NCBI GenBank assembly: GCA_020431405.1
Contig: JAGQIK010000506.1
Span: forward strand, 1-46,703
Length of the DNA stretch: 46,703 bases
Source of the DNA: Myxococcales bacterium
GTDB taxonomy: Bacteria > Myxococcota_A > Polyangia > GCA-2747355
Direction: 5' to 3'
The position numbers and the translations under genes are program-made. Below are positions 8,516-15,484 of the stretch, in pieces. Position 1 is the first letter of the stretch. Each line of letters starts with the position of its first letter. Under the pieces are notes generated by a model. It had not been told where the DNA came from, ran no database searches, and saw nothing but the letters and a program-made list of their open reading frames with translations.

Positions 8516-9508
8516 ATGGCGCCGCTGACGCTGGCCGGCGTCAAGAACACCGACGACCTGCTGCGGCAGATGTCCAAGACGGCGTTCACCGGGCGCCTGC
8601 TCGGTGAAGCGGTTGACGTCGCCGAGGCGATGTTGCGCGACGATTGCCACGTGGTGCTCACGCTCACCGGCGCGATGACCATGGCAGGCCTCAACCCGCT
8701 GATCATCACGATGCTCGAGCGCAAGTGGGTGCACGCCATCGTCTCCACCGGCGCGCTCGTCGGACACGGGTTGGTCGAAGATCTCGGGCTCAAGCACTAC
8801 AAGGCGCGCGGCGACGTCTCCGACGACGACTACCTCGCGCGCCGGCTCAACCGCGTCTACGACACCGTCGAGCCCGAGGACAACCTCGACTCGATGGAGC
8901 GCGTGGTGCGGCGCATCTTCCGCGACCTCGCCAACGCGGGCACCGAGCCGGTGGGCACGCACGAGCTTCTGCGCTTCCTCGGCCAGAAGCTGCCGGGGCG
9001 CGGCGTGCTGCAGACGGCGGCCAAGCTCGGCGTGCCGGTCTACATCCCCGCCTTCACCGACTCGGAGCTGGGGCTCGACTTCGCGGTGCACCTCGAGGCG
9101 CGCCGACGGCTGGGCCGCCAAGTGCGGCTCTACGACGGCTTTCGCGACCTGGTTCACTTTCGCGAGATGTGCGCTGGCGTGATCGCCGATGGGCGCAAGC
9201 TCGGCATCTTCACCGTCGGCGGCGGCGTGCCACGCAACTGGGCGCAGCAGGTCGGTCCCTACGCCGACATTCGCCACAAGCGCATGCAGCTCGAAGGTGA
9301 AGGCGAAGCCGTGCGCTACTGCTACGGCATCCGCATCTGCCCCGACCCCGTGCACTACGGTCACCTCTCGGGCTGCACCTACTCGGAGGGCGTCAGCTGG
9401 GGCAAGTTCATCCCCCGCAGCGAGGGCGGCCGCTACGCCGAGATCCTGCTCGACGCCACCGTGGGCTGGCCCCTGCTTGCCCAGGCCCTCATCGACCGAG
9501 ACCTCTAG
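8516..9508 (+). CDS. Deoxyhypusine synthase family protein
   Basis: A member of the deoxyhypusine synthase (DHS) family, NAD-dependent enzymes that transfer the aminobutyl group of spermidine. Family features include VLTLTGAMTMAGLNPLI near the start, HAIVSTGALVGHGLVEDLG, GIFTVGGGVPRNWAQQ and the active-site segment GVSWGKF, whose Lys297 aligns with the lysine that carries the covalent imine intermediate in human DHS. Start is uncertain: ATG 8516 gives 330 residues; a TTG at 8438 would give 356 and lies 23 nt after the PilZ stop. Bacteria have no eIF5A, so deoxyhypusine formation is unlikely. A homospermidine synthase-like polyamine role is the best guess, as for other bacterial DHS relatives. 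Confidence 0.85.
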   Translation: MAPLTLAGVKNTDDLLRQMSKTAFTGRLLGEAVDVAEAMLRDDCHVVLTLTGAMTMAGLNPLIITMLERKWVHAIVSTGALVGHGLVEDLGLKHYKARGDVSDDDYLARRLNRVYDTVEPEDNLDSMERVVRRIFRDLANAGTEPVGTHELLRFLGQKLPGRGVLQTAAKLGVPVYIPAFTDSELGLDFAVHLEARRRLGRQVRLYDGFRDLVHFREMCAGVIADGRKLGIFTVGGGVPRNWAQQVGPYADIRHKRMQLEGEGEAVRYCYGIRICPDPVHYGHLSGCTYSEGVSWGKFIPRSEGGRYAEILLDATVGWPLLAQALIDRDL

Positions 9509-9527
9509 CGGGGAGACCTCTAGCGGG
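9498..9527 (+). repeat. 15-bp perfect tandem duplication over a stop codon
   Basis: The 15-bp unit GAGACCTCTAGCGGG occurs twice head to tail (9498-9512, 9513-9527). The first copy contains the TAG stop of the DHS-family gene. Because the unit is five codons long, the second copy repeats the Asp-Leu-stop ending in the same frame as a backup stop. Confidence 0.9.
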
Positions 9528-9577
9528 GTCACTCTCTCCTCCGTAAGCGCTTGAAACAAAACGGCGTATAGGCCGCA

Positions 9578-9607
9578 TTGACATTTCCGCGCGCGCTGCC
9601 AGAATGT
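9578..9607 (+). promoter_or_regulatory. Promoter of the TetR-ABC1 kinase operon
   Basis: A perfect -35 hexamer TTGACA (9578-9583) is followed after 18 bp by GAATGT (9602-9607), a weak -10 that keeps the key A2 and T6. Its last base overlaps the first operator palindrome, the arrangement expected for a repressible promoter. Confidence 0.5.
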
Positions 9608-9634
9608 GAGCGTGCTCAATTTTGAGCATGCTCA
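9607..9634 (+). promoter_or_regulatory. Double palindromic operator, probable TetR autoregulatory site
   Basis: Two 12-bp sites with the form TGAGC-NN-GCTCA lie at 9607-9618 (TGAGCGTGCTCA) and 9623-9634 (TGAGCATGCTCA, a perfect palindrome), with centres 16 bp apart. The inner halves form a third palindrome, TGCTCAA-TT-TTGAGCA. The array sits between the -10 region and the start codon at 9652 of the TetR gene, so it is most simply read as the binding site for two TetR dimers repressing their own operon. Confidence 0.65.
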
Positions 9635-9651
9635 ACTACGGGCGGAGCGCG

Positions 9652-10269
9652 ATGGGGCTGCGAGCGGAGAACAAACGGCGCAAGCGGCAAGCCATCGAAT
9701 CGGCCGCACGCGCCCTCTTCCAACACGGCGGCTACGAGGGCACCACCACGCGGGCCGTCGCCGAAGCCGCCGGCGTGGCCGTCGGCACGCTGTTCGTCTA
9801 CTTCCCAGAAAAGCGCGACCTGCTCTTCGAGGTGATGCGCGGCGACATCGACGCCGCCGTGGCCTCCGCCTTCGCGCGCCGCGCGCCCGACGCGCCGCTG
9901 CTCGAGACGCTGCGCGCGATCTTCGGCGCGGTCTTCGCCGTCTACGATCCACACCCCGAGCTGGCGCGCGTCTTCGTGCGCGAGACGCTCTTCGCCGACG
10001 AGACGCGCAGCGGCGAGCTGGCCGGCTGGACGCTCGGCTTCGTCGCGCAGCTCTCGCAGCTGATGGTCGAGGCGCAGCAGCGCGGCGAGGTCGCGCGCGA
10101 TGTGCCGGTGATGCTCGCCGCCATGCACTGCTTTTCGAGCTACCTGTTCGTGCTGCTCGGCTGGCTCAACGGCCAGCTCACGTCCGCTGACCGAGACGCG
10201 ATGCTGTCGCAATCGCTATCGCTGACCCTGCGCGGCTTCGCGACGTCCGCACAAGGAGGCCCATCATGA
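9652..10269 (+). CDS. TetR-family transcriptional regulator
   Basis: A 205-residue TetR repressor. The N-terminal helix-turn-helix is clear: AIESAARALFQHGGYEGTTTRAVAEAAGVAVGTLFVYF in the usual TetR spacing. The C-terminal ligand domain is helical and not assignable. The ATG at 9652 follows GGCGGAG with good spacing. A TTG at 9622 and an ATG at 9628 are in frame upstream but lie inside the operator palindromes, so they are less likely. The gene overlaps the ABC1 kinase by 4 nt (ATGA), implying that TetR controls itself and the kinase. The inducer is unknown; neighbouring lipase, FadL and acyl-CoA ligase genes make a fatty-acid-related signal conceivable but unproven. Confidence 0.9.
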   Translation: MGLRAENKRRKRQAIESAARALFQHGGYEGTTTRAVAEAAGVAVGTLFVYFPEKRDLLFEVMRGDIDAAVASAFARRAPDAPLLETLRAIFGAVFAVYDPHPELARVFVRETLFADETRSGELAGWTLGFVAQLSQLMVEAQQRGEVARDVPVMLAAMHCFSSYLFVLLGWLNGQLTSADRDAMLSQSLSLTLRGFATSAQGGPS

Positions 10270-11618
10270 CCGCACAACAGGATCGCCCCCTCGAGCGTAT
10301 CGCGCGCGGCCTTCGCGGCCGCACGTTCAAGACCATGCGCCTCGCTTCGCGCCTCGGCCTCGGCGCGATGAAGCGCACCTTCGGCCGCGCCAAGACCGAC
10401 GGCGCGGAGCAGCCCACCAACGGCGCGCAGACCGCGGCGCTGGCGCGCGCGCTCGCCGACGCGCAGAAGCTGGCCAGCACCCTCGGCGACCTCAAGGGCC
10501 TCGCGATGAAGATCGGTCAGATGGCGAGCTATCTGCCCGGCGCGCTGCCGCCCGAAGCGCAGGACGTGCTCGCCAAGCTGCAAGCCGACACGCGCGGCAT
10601 GGCCTACGACGCGCTCGCCGCCGTGATCGAGGAAGAGCTCGGAGCGCCGCCCGACGCCTGTTTCGACACCTTCGCGCGCGAGCCCTTCGCGGCGGCCTCA
10701 ATCGGCCAGGTACACCGCGCGCGCTTCGAAGGCAGCGACCTTGCCGTCAAGGTGCAGTATCCCGGCGTGCGCGACGTGCTCACCTCCGACCTCAAGACCT
10801 TCGCGCTCTTTTCGCGCCTCGCCGCGGTCGGCACCGCAATCGACGGCAAGGCGATGGCCAACGAGATGCGCGAGCGCATGCTCGAAGAGTGCGACTACGC
10901 GCTCGAGGCGCGCAGGCAGCGCCTCTTCGCCGAGCTGCTCGCGGACGATCCCGAGTGCAGCGTGCCCGAGGTCGTCGCGTCGCGCAGCAGCCAGCGCGTC
11001 TTGAGCAGCGTGTTCTGCCCGGCGCAGAGCTTCGCGCGCTTTCGGCGCGAAGCGAGCCAGGCCGCCAAAGACCGCGCGGCCGAGACGATCTTTCGCGTCA
11101 GCGCGCGCTTCATCTTCGAGCACTGCCTCTACAACGCCGACCCGCACCCCGGAAACTACCTCTTCGAGGATGACGGGCGCGTGGTGTTTCTCGACTTCGG
11201 CTGCGTGCGCGCGTTCGAGCCCGAGATGATCGACGCCTGGAAGCGCGTCGCGCTGGCCGTGCTCGATGACGACCAGTCCGCCTTTCGCGCCGCCTTTCCG
11301 GCCCTCGGCTTGGTGGGCAACGCCAAGCGCTTCGACTGGGACCACCACTGGCAGGTGATGCGCTACCTGTATCGGCCCTTCATGGAGCGCGGCTTTCGCT
11401 ACAGCGACGACTACGTGCGCGAGAGCTACGACCTGATCATCTTCAAGAGCCCCAACCGGCGTTACATGACGTGTCCGCCGCCATGGGTCTTTCTCAACCG
11501 CCTGCAGTGGGGGCTCAACGCGATCCTCGGCCAGCTCGACGCCGCGGGCGACTGGCCGCGCTACTGGCGCGAAGCCGTCGAGAGCCCCACGCGCCCGATC
11601 GACGACGTGGCGCGCTAG
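10266..11618 (+). CDS. ABC1/UbiB (AarF) atypical kinase-like ATPase
   Basis: A 450-residue UbiB/ADCK-family protein. Diagnostic motifs appear in order: the KxGQ motif as KIGQ at residues 82-85, the Ala-rich loop AAAS at 142-145 that replaces the kinase glycine loop, the AVKVQYPG lysine strand (K162), NADPHPGN at 290-297 (catalytic-loop equivalent) and LDFG at 309-312. Family members support ubiquinone synthesis or lipid homeostasis as membrane-associated ATPases. This one has no C-terminal transmembrane pair like E. coli UbiB and is shorter. Start is supported by AAGGAGG just upstream and by the 4-nt overlap with the TetR gene. Its stop shares the CTAG tetranucleotide with the convergent esterase. 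Confidence 0.88.
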   Translation: MTAQQDRPLERIARGLRGRTFKTMRLASRLGLGAMKRTFGRAKTDGAEQPTNGAQTAALARALADAQKLASTLGDLKGLAMKIGQMASYLPGALPPEAQDVLAKLQADTRGMAYDALAAVIEEELGAPPDACFDTFAREPFAAASIGQVHRARFEGSDLAVKVQYPGVRDVLTSDLKTFALFSRLAAVGTAIDGKAMANEMRERMLEECDYALEARRQRLFAELLADDPECSVPEVVASRSSQRVLSSVFCPAQSFARFRREASQAAKDRAAETIFRVSARFIFEHCLYNADPHPGNYLFEDDGRVVFLDFGCVRAFEPEMIDAWKRVALAVLDDDQSAFRAAFPALGLVGNAKRFDWDHHWQVMRYLYRPFMERGFRYSDDYVRESYDLIIFKSPNRRYMTCPPPWVFLNRLQWGLNAILGQLDAAGDWPRYWREAVESPTRPIDDVAR

Positions 11619-12556
11619 CGTTTGGGGTGCGCGAGCAGCCAGTCGAACGTCAGCTCGGCGAAGATCGTCGGCGTCACGAAAAGCGGCAGGTGTCCGCCTC
11701 CGACGATGCGCCACAGCTCGAGGTCGATGCCCGCGGGACAGCCGGCGTAGCGCGAGACCTCCGTTTCGGCGCCGGCGATGGTGCTGTCGAGGTCGAGCTT
11801 TGCACCTGCGCCGCTGTCGGCGACGAGCTGGCCGCTGCAGCCGTCGTAGCTTGCCCAGTTGGCCAGCGAAGCGAGGGCCCCTGGGTAGGCCATCTCGCCG
11901 CTGCCGTCGCCGTCGAAGCGCACGGTCGGGTCGTTGTCGCCGTGCACGTGCAGCACGCTGACCGGCTCGCTCGGCGCGCAGTTTTGGCGCTGGCGCGACG
12001 CGCCGGCGAGCGAGACGATCGCCGCCACGCGGCTCGCCTTGTCGCACGCCATGCGATAGGCCATGTAGCCGCCGTTGGAGTGGCCGACGAGGTAGATGCG
12101 CTTGGGATCGACGCGGTAGCTGTCGCTGATCTCGGCGATCAGCGCGTCGAGGTAGGCGACGTCGTCGACCTCCGGGCTGGCGTCGCGCCGGCAGCAGGCG
12201 GGTGACGCGTTCCAGTAGGGAATGCCGGAGAGGTTCTTCGTGCCGTCGGGATAGACGAGCAGCATCTCGCGCTGCGCGGCGAGCGCGATGAAGCCGAGGT
12301 AGGTCGCTTGATAGAGCCCGCTCGCCGAGTAGCCGTGCAGCACGACGACGAGGGGATAGGTCTTGTCGGGATCGTAGCTGGCGGGAACGCGCAGCACGGC
12401 GGGGCGAGCGCCGCCGAAAACGAGCTTGCGCCGCGCATCGCTGCGCGGCGCATCGCTTTCGGGGCCGCCGTCGCCGGCGGCGCTGCTGGCGCTGTCAGAA
12501 GCGCAGGCGCCGCCGGCGAGGGCTAGCGACGCGACGAGAAGCAGAATCCTGCCCAT
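11615..12556 (-). CDS. PHB-depolymerase/feruloyl-esterase-like secreted esterase (LpqC type)
   Basis: A 313-residue exported alpha/beta hydrolase. It starts with a signal sequence ending near Cys18 (GGAC, a weak lipobox), then an acidic Ser/Asp/Gly linker. Catalytic features are VLHGYSASG (oxyanion), GHSNGGYMAYRMAC with nucleophile S160, HGDNDPTVRF (acid near D209) and GGGHLP (H289). This order matches the LpqC/polyhydroxybutyrate depolymerase family (esterase PHB type), which also covers feruloyl and acetylxylan esterases. The several Cys residues, including an adjacent pair at 121-122, suggest periplasmic or extracellular disulfides. Substrate cannot be told from sequence. It lies downstream of the small basic protein on the same strand with a 29-nt gap. 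Confidence 0.75.
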   Translation of the reverse strand: MGRILLLVASLALAGGACASDSASSAAGDGGPESDAPRSDARRKLVFGGARPAVLRVPASYDPDKTYPLVVVLHGYSASGLYQATYLGFIALAAQREMLLVYPDGTKNLSGIPYWNASPACCRRDASPEVDDVAYLDALIAEISDSYRVDPKRIYLVGHSNGGYMAYRMACDKASRVAAIVSLAGASRQRQNCAPSEPVSVLHVHGDNDPTVRFDGDGSGEMAYPGALASLANWASYDGCSGQLVADSGAGAKLDLDSTIAGAETEVSRYAGCPAGIDLELWRIVGGGHLPLFVTPTIFAELTFDWLLAHPKR

Positions 12557-12585
12557 CGCGTCGCACTGTAGCGCAAGTTAGCTGG

Positions 12586-12951
12586 TTAGAAGCCGCGCTT
12601 GCTGAAGCGCTTCTGCTTCTTGTGAAGCTCGGGCTTGTGCAGCTTGGCGTAGCTGAGCTTCTTGGCCTTGATCAGCGTGGCGCGCTTGGGGGCCGGCGCC
12701 TTGCGCACGTTCCAGCCGTTGAAGTGATTCGGCTTGGCGCGTCGCGGGCTGTAGGCCTTCTTCGCCTGCCAGCCGTTGAAGCGGGCCGGCTTGGCTTGGC
12801 GCTTGATGATGATGCGTTTGGGGGCGGGTTTGTAGAGCACGACCTTGTGCTTGGTGCTCTTGTGCTGCGGCTGGTGGTGGCCGCGGTCGGCGTAGGCGGC
12901 GGTGGAGATGAGAAGGGCGGCGATCGTCAGGGTCATCGTTTTCTTGAACAT
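12586..12951 (-). CDS. Small secreted, highly basic FNGW-repeat protein
   Basis: A 121-residue protein with a clear signal peptide (MFKKTMTLTIAALLISTAAYA, cut before DRGHH). The mature part is extremely rich in Lys, Arg and His and carries two imperfect copies of a unit with core FNGW: KPARFNGWQAKKAYSPRRA then KPNHFNGWNVRKAPAPKRA. I do not recognise a family. A basic repeat protein in the periplasm or outside the cell could bind acidic polymers such as polysaccharide, LPS or DNA, but that is inference from charge alone. A GGAGGCTGCC sequence precedes the ATG, giving a convincing start. Confidence 0.7.
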   Translation of the reverse strand: MFKKTMTLTIAALLISTAAYADRGHHQPQHKSTKHKVVLYKPAPKRIIIKRQAKPARFNGWQAKKAYSPRRAKPNHFNGWNVRKAPAPKRATLIKAKKLSYAKLHKPELHKKQKRFSKRGF

Positions 12952-13112
12952 GGCAGCCTCCGTTTGGCTCGCGTCGTGTGTGACTGCCTATAGAGCAACG
13001 CGCTGGCCAACTCGCGAGAGGTGCGAATTCGTTGGAAATGACGCCTCGACGGGTGCTTTTGCAGGGCTTTTCGTGATGGGCTGTTCACGCGCGCCCCGCG
13101 CATAACCTGCAC

Positions 13113-13799
13113 TTACTCGGCGAGCGCGCGCAGATCCTTGGTGTAGTGGTAGCGGCTCTGTGCGTCGCTGTAGCGCCAGGTACGACCTAGCGGGCAGGCT
13201 TCGCGCACGGCGAGCCAGTCGCGCCAGTCGCCGCTGCCTCGGGCCGCTTCGAAGGCCGGCGCGCAGCCCTCGTCGCAGTGCGTGCACGGCGCAGGCTCGG
13301 GGCGCGCGCCGAGCTGCGCCTCGCCGAGCCCGACGATCACCGCGCGCAGCGCCACCCACGGTCCGAGCGTCGCGTGCACGATCAGGTGCGCCGGCGACGG
13401 CCAGCCGAAGCCGCTCTCGGCGGCGATGCGTTGCATCGGCACGTAGGGCGGCCCATCGTGGCTCGCCACGGCGCGAGCGCCTGGTCGCGCCGCGATCGCG
13501 CGGCTGAGCTGGGCGTCGACGTAGCGCTGCAGCGGGTGCGGCGCGACGCTGCCCGTGCGCGCGCGCTCGTCGCTCACCGCGCGCAGTAGGTGCGGCCACA
13601 GCGCGCGCGAGTTGGCGACCAGCAGCGCGCGGCCGGCGACGGTGGTGCCGCAGGCGACCTCGAGGGCGGCGCGCGTCTCGCCGCCAAGCCACGCCACATC
13701 GAACGGCCACAGCTGGTCGAGGCCGGCGCGCGCCAGCGCAGCGGCGAGCGCGTCACCTTCGGGGACGCTGGCGGGTGGATCGGGCAGCGCGTCGGTCAC
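13113..13799 (-). CDS. MMACHC (CblC)/QueG-like protein with extra cysteine cluster
   Basis: A 228-residue protein whose segment order resembles MMACHC, the cobalamin-processing flavin-fold protein, and the related N-terminal domain of epoxyqueuosine reductase QueG. Matching segments are WPFDVAWLGG (32-40), ALLVANSRALWPHLL (58-72), HPLQRYVDAQLSRAI (88-102), YVPMQRIAAESGFGW (119-133) and HLIVHATLGPWVALRAVIV (138-156), the last like the MMACHC strand with HPRFGGWFAIRG. It then has C172-x2-C175-x3-C179 and C202-P, which looks like an iron-sulfur or metal site absent from human MMACHC. Predicted role is cobalamin binding or an Fe-S/cobalamin redox step. The assignment rests on eye alignment, so it is tentative. 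The gap to the upstream gene is 9 nt. Confidence 0.5.
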   Translation of the reverse strand: MTDALPDPPASVPEGDALAAALARAGLDQLWPFDVAWLGGETRAALEVACGTTVAGRALLVANSRALWPHLLRAVSDERARTGSVAPHPLQRYVDAQLSRAIAARPGARAVASHDGPPYVPMQRIAAESGFGWPSPAHLIVHATLGPWVALRAVIVGLGEAQLGARPEPAPCTHCDEGCAPAFEAARGSGDWRDWLAVREACPLGRTWRYSDAQSRYHYTKDLRALAE

Positions 13800-13808
13800 G
13801 CGCTGATG

Positions 13809-14453
13809 CTACACCACGCTGACCTCGGCGATGGCGTGTCGCTCGTGCAGCGGGCAGGCGACGTCGTCGACGAGTCGCCGCACCGCCACGAAGTAGGCGC
13901 GCTGGTCGTGGCTCGCGCGCTTGTCGTAGCGCAGCTCGATGCGCGCGCGCTCGCCGACGACGAGCAGCCCCACGCCGCGAAAGCCGGCGCGGTCGAGCGC
14001 TTCGCGCAGCTCGACCTTGCTCGGCGCGAGGCCGGCGAAGGTGTACGTGATCGTCTGTGGCTCGATGCTGCCCGCCAGCGCCGCGCGATGACCGCGCAGC
14101 GAGAACGGCAGCGAGCCGCGCCACGCGCGCTCGCGACGTTCGCCGAGCGACGCGCCCAGCGAGCCGATGCACAGCGCCAGCAGCGGCCACAGCGCGAAGC
14201 TGAGCGCCAGCGGAAGGCCGATGTGTCGGGGCAGATACCACACGGCGAGCGGTGCCAGCAGCCCGCCCGCGATGACGGGCATGACGAAGTACGTCAGGCT
14301 GTCCCAGCTCGACAGCCAGCCCAGCGCCGACGTCGAGCGCGCCGCGCTCTGCGTCATGCCGCGCGCTCGGCGCGCCGCGGCGGCGATCAGACGACGCCGC
14401 TGCTGAGCGGCGACTTCACGAGACGGGCGCTGGATCTGAGGCGTGCTGATCAT
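13809..14453 (-). CDS. Two-helix membrane protein, unknown function
   Basis: A 214-residue protein I do not recognise. The N-terminal part is basic, followed by two close transmembrane helices (TYFVMPVIAGGLLAPLAVWYL and LPLALSFALWPLLALCIGSLG) and a C-terminal soluble domain with alternating hydrophobic strands. The short interval between the helices predicts both termini on the same side. ATG 14453 is chosen; a TTG at 14549 would add 32 non-hydrophobic residues with no support. It ends 9 nt before the MMACHC/QueG-like gene on the same strand, so the two are likely one transcript. Confidence 0.6.
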   Translation of the reverse strand: MISTPQIQRPSREVAAQQRRRLIAAAARRARGMTQSAARSTSALGWLSSWDSLTYFVMPVIAGGLLAPLAVWYLPRHIGLPLALSFALWPLLALCIGSLGASLGERRERAWRGSLPFSLRGHRAALAGSIEPQTITYTFAGLAPSKVELREALDRAGFRGVGLLVVGERARIELRYDKRASHDQRAYFVAVRRLVDDVACPLHERHAIAEVSVV

Positions 14454-14587
14454 CACGCGCGTGAAGTGCAAGCGATGATCCACGTCGCCATCGCCGAAAG
14501 CACACTCCTTTTTCGCAGACCCATCGTGCTGCGACCGCCACGGGTGCAAACCAGACGTGTGCAGGTGGGGCGTTCGCGCTGATCGCT

Positions 14588-15484
14588 CTACGGCACGTCG
14601 CGCGACAGCTGCATGACGCCGACGACGTTAGCGTCGAGGGTGCCAGCGGCGTCGCGGATCTGCGGGCCGATGATGGCGCTGACCTCGTCGCCCATGCGGT
14701 AGTAGCCCGAAAGCTGCGCCGAGGCGTTGTAGTCGCCGCTGTCGAGGCGCAGATCGCGCGGCGTGCCGCCGTTGTAGATCGCGGCGACGGCGGCGTCGCC
14801 GAGCGCCACATTGAACACCGCGAGCTCGTCGATCCAGCCGTCGGCGCGCGCGCTCTGGTAGCGGCCGATCCACAGCGCGTTCTTCATCGTCATCGCTTGC
14901 GGCGCGCGCGCGGTGGCGGCGAGCTGGCCGTCGAGATAGAGCCGCACCTGCGCGCTCGGTCCGTCGAAGACGCCCGCTACGTGGTGCCAGCGCTCGGGGT
15001 CGGCCAGCACCGCGCTGGCTGCCGCCGTGGGGACGCGCAGCGCGATCGCCGTCGTCGCGCCGATCTGCCAGGTCAAAGAAAGCTGCGTCGAGAAGGTGCC
15101 GGGGCCGTCGAAGGTGGCGATGGCGAGGCTCTGCGCGCTGGCCGCGGCGCGGCGCTTGACCCACAGCGAGACGGTCAGCTGGTCGAAGGAGCTTCCCGTC
15201 AGCGCCGCCGCCGACGGCACCTCGAGGTAGCCCGAGCCGCTGCCCGACTGCTCGAGCGAGAGCTGATTGAAGCGCGCGGGTGCAGGCGCGTCGCTCGCCG
15301 TCGCGTCGCCGTCGCCGCTCGCGCCATCGCCGTCGCTGCTCGCGCCATCGCCGTCGCTGCTCGCGCCGTCGCGCGCTCCAGTGTCAGCGCGTCGCGCGTC
15401 GGGGCTGGGCTTCTTCTCTTCGCAGCCCTGTGCCACGACAGCGAGCGCCAGCGACAACGCCAGCGCGGCCGCGCGCGCGCTCAT
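14588..15484 (-). CDS. LamG-domain lipoprotein
   Basis: A 298-residue lipoprotein. The signal peptide ends in AQGC (Cys21), then an Asp/Gly/Ser linker with a seven-residue repeat (GASSDGD) precedes a LamG/concanavalin-like jelly-roll domain of about 200 residues. Typical LamG features are visible: QLTVSLWVKRR, the ERWHHVAGVFDG strand pair, VRLYLDGQLAATARAP, LWIGRY and GWIDELAVFNVALGDAAVAAIYNGG. Such domains bind carbohydrate or protein ligands at the cell surface; the ligand is unknown. The start ATG overlaps the stop of the OmpA gene by 4 nt, so the two are co-translated and probably work together in the outer envelope. Confidence 0.82.
   Translation of the reverse strand: MSARAAALALSLALAVVAQGCEEKKPSPDARRADTGARDGASSDGDGASSDGDGASGDGDATASDAPAPARFNQLSLEQSGSGSGYLEVPSAAALTGSSFDQLTVSLWVKRRAAASAQSLAIATFDGPGTFSTQLSLTWQIGATTAIALRVPTAAASAVLADPERWHHVAGVFDGPSAQVRLYLDGQLAATARAPQAMTMKNALWIGRYQSARADGWIDELAVFNVALGDAAVAAIYNGGTPRDLRLDSGDYNASAQLSGYYRMGDEVSAIIGPQIRDAAGTLDANVVGVMQLSRDVP
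15317..15370 (-). repeat. 21-bp tandem repeat in the LamG lipoprotein linker
   Basis: A 21-bp unit occurs as two perfect adjacent copies (15317-15337, 15338-15358) plus a partial third, with a degenerate copy before them. It encodes the seven-residue Ser/Asp/Gly/Ala linker repeat. The unit is a multiple of three, so copy-number change would keep the frame. Confidence 0.75.
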
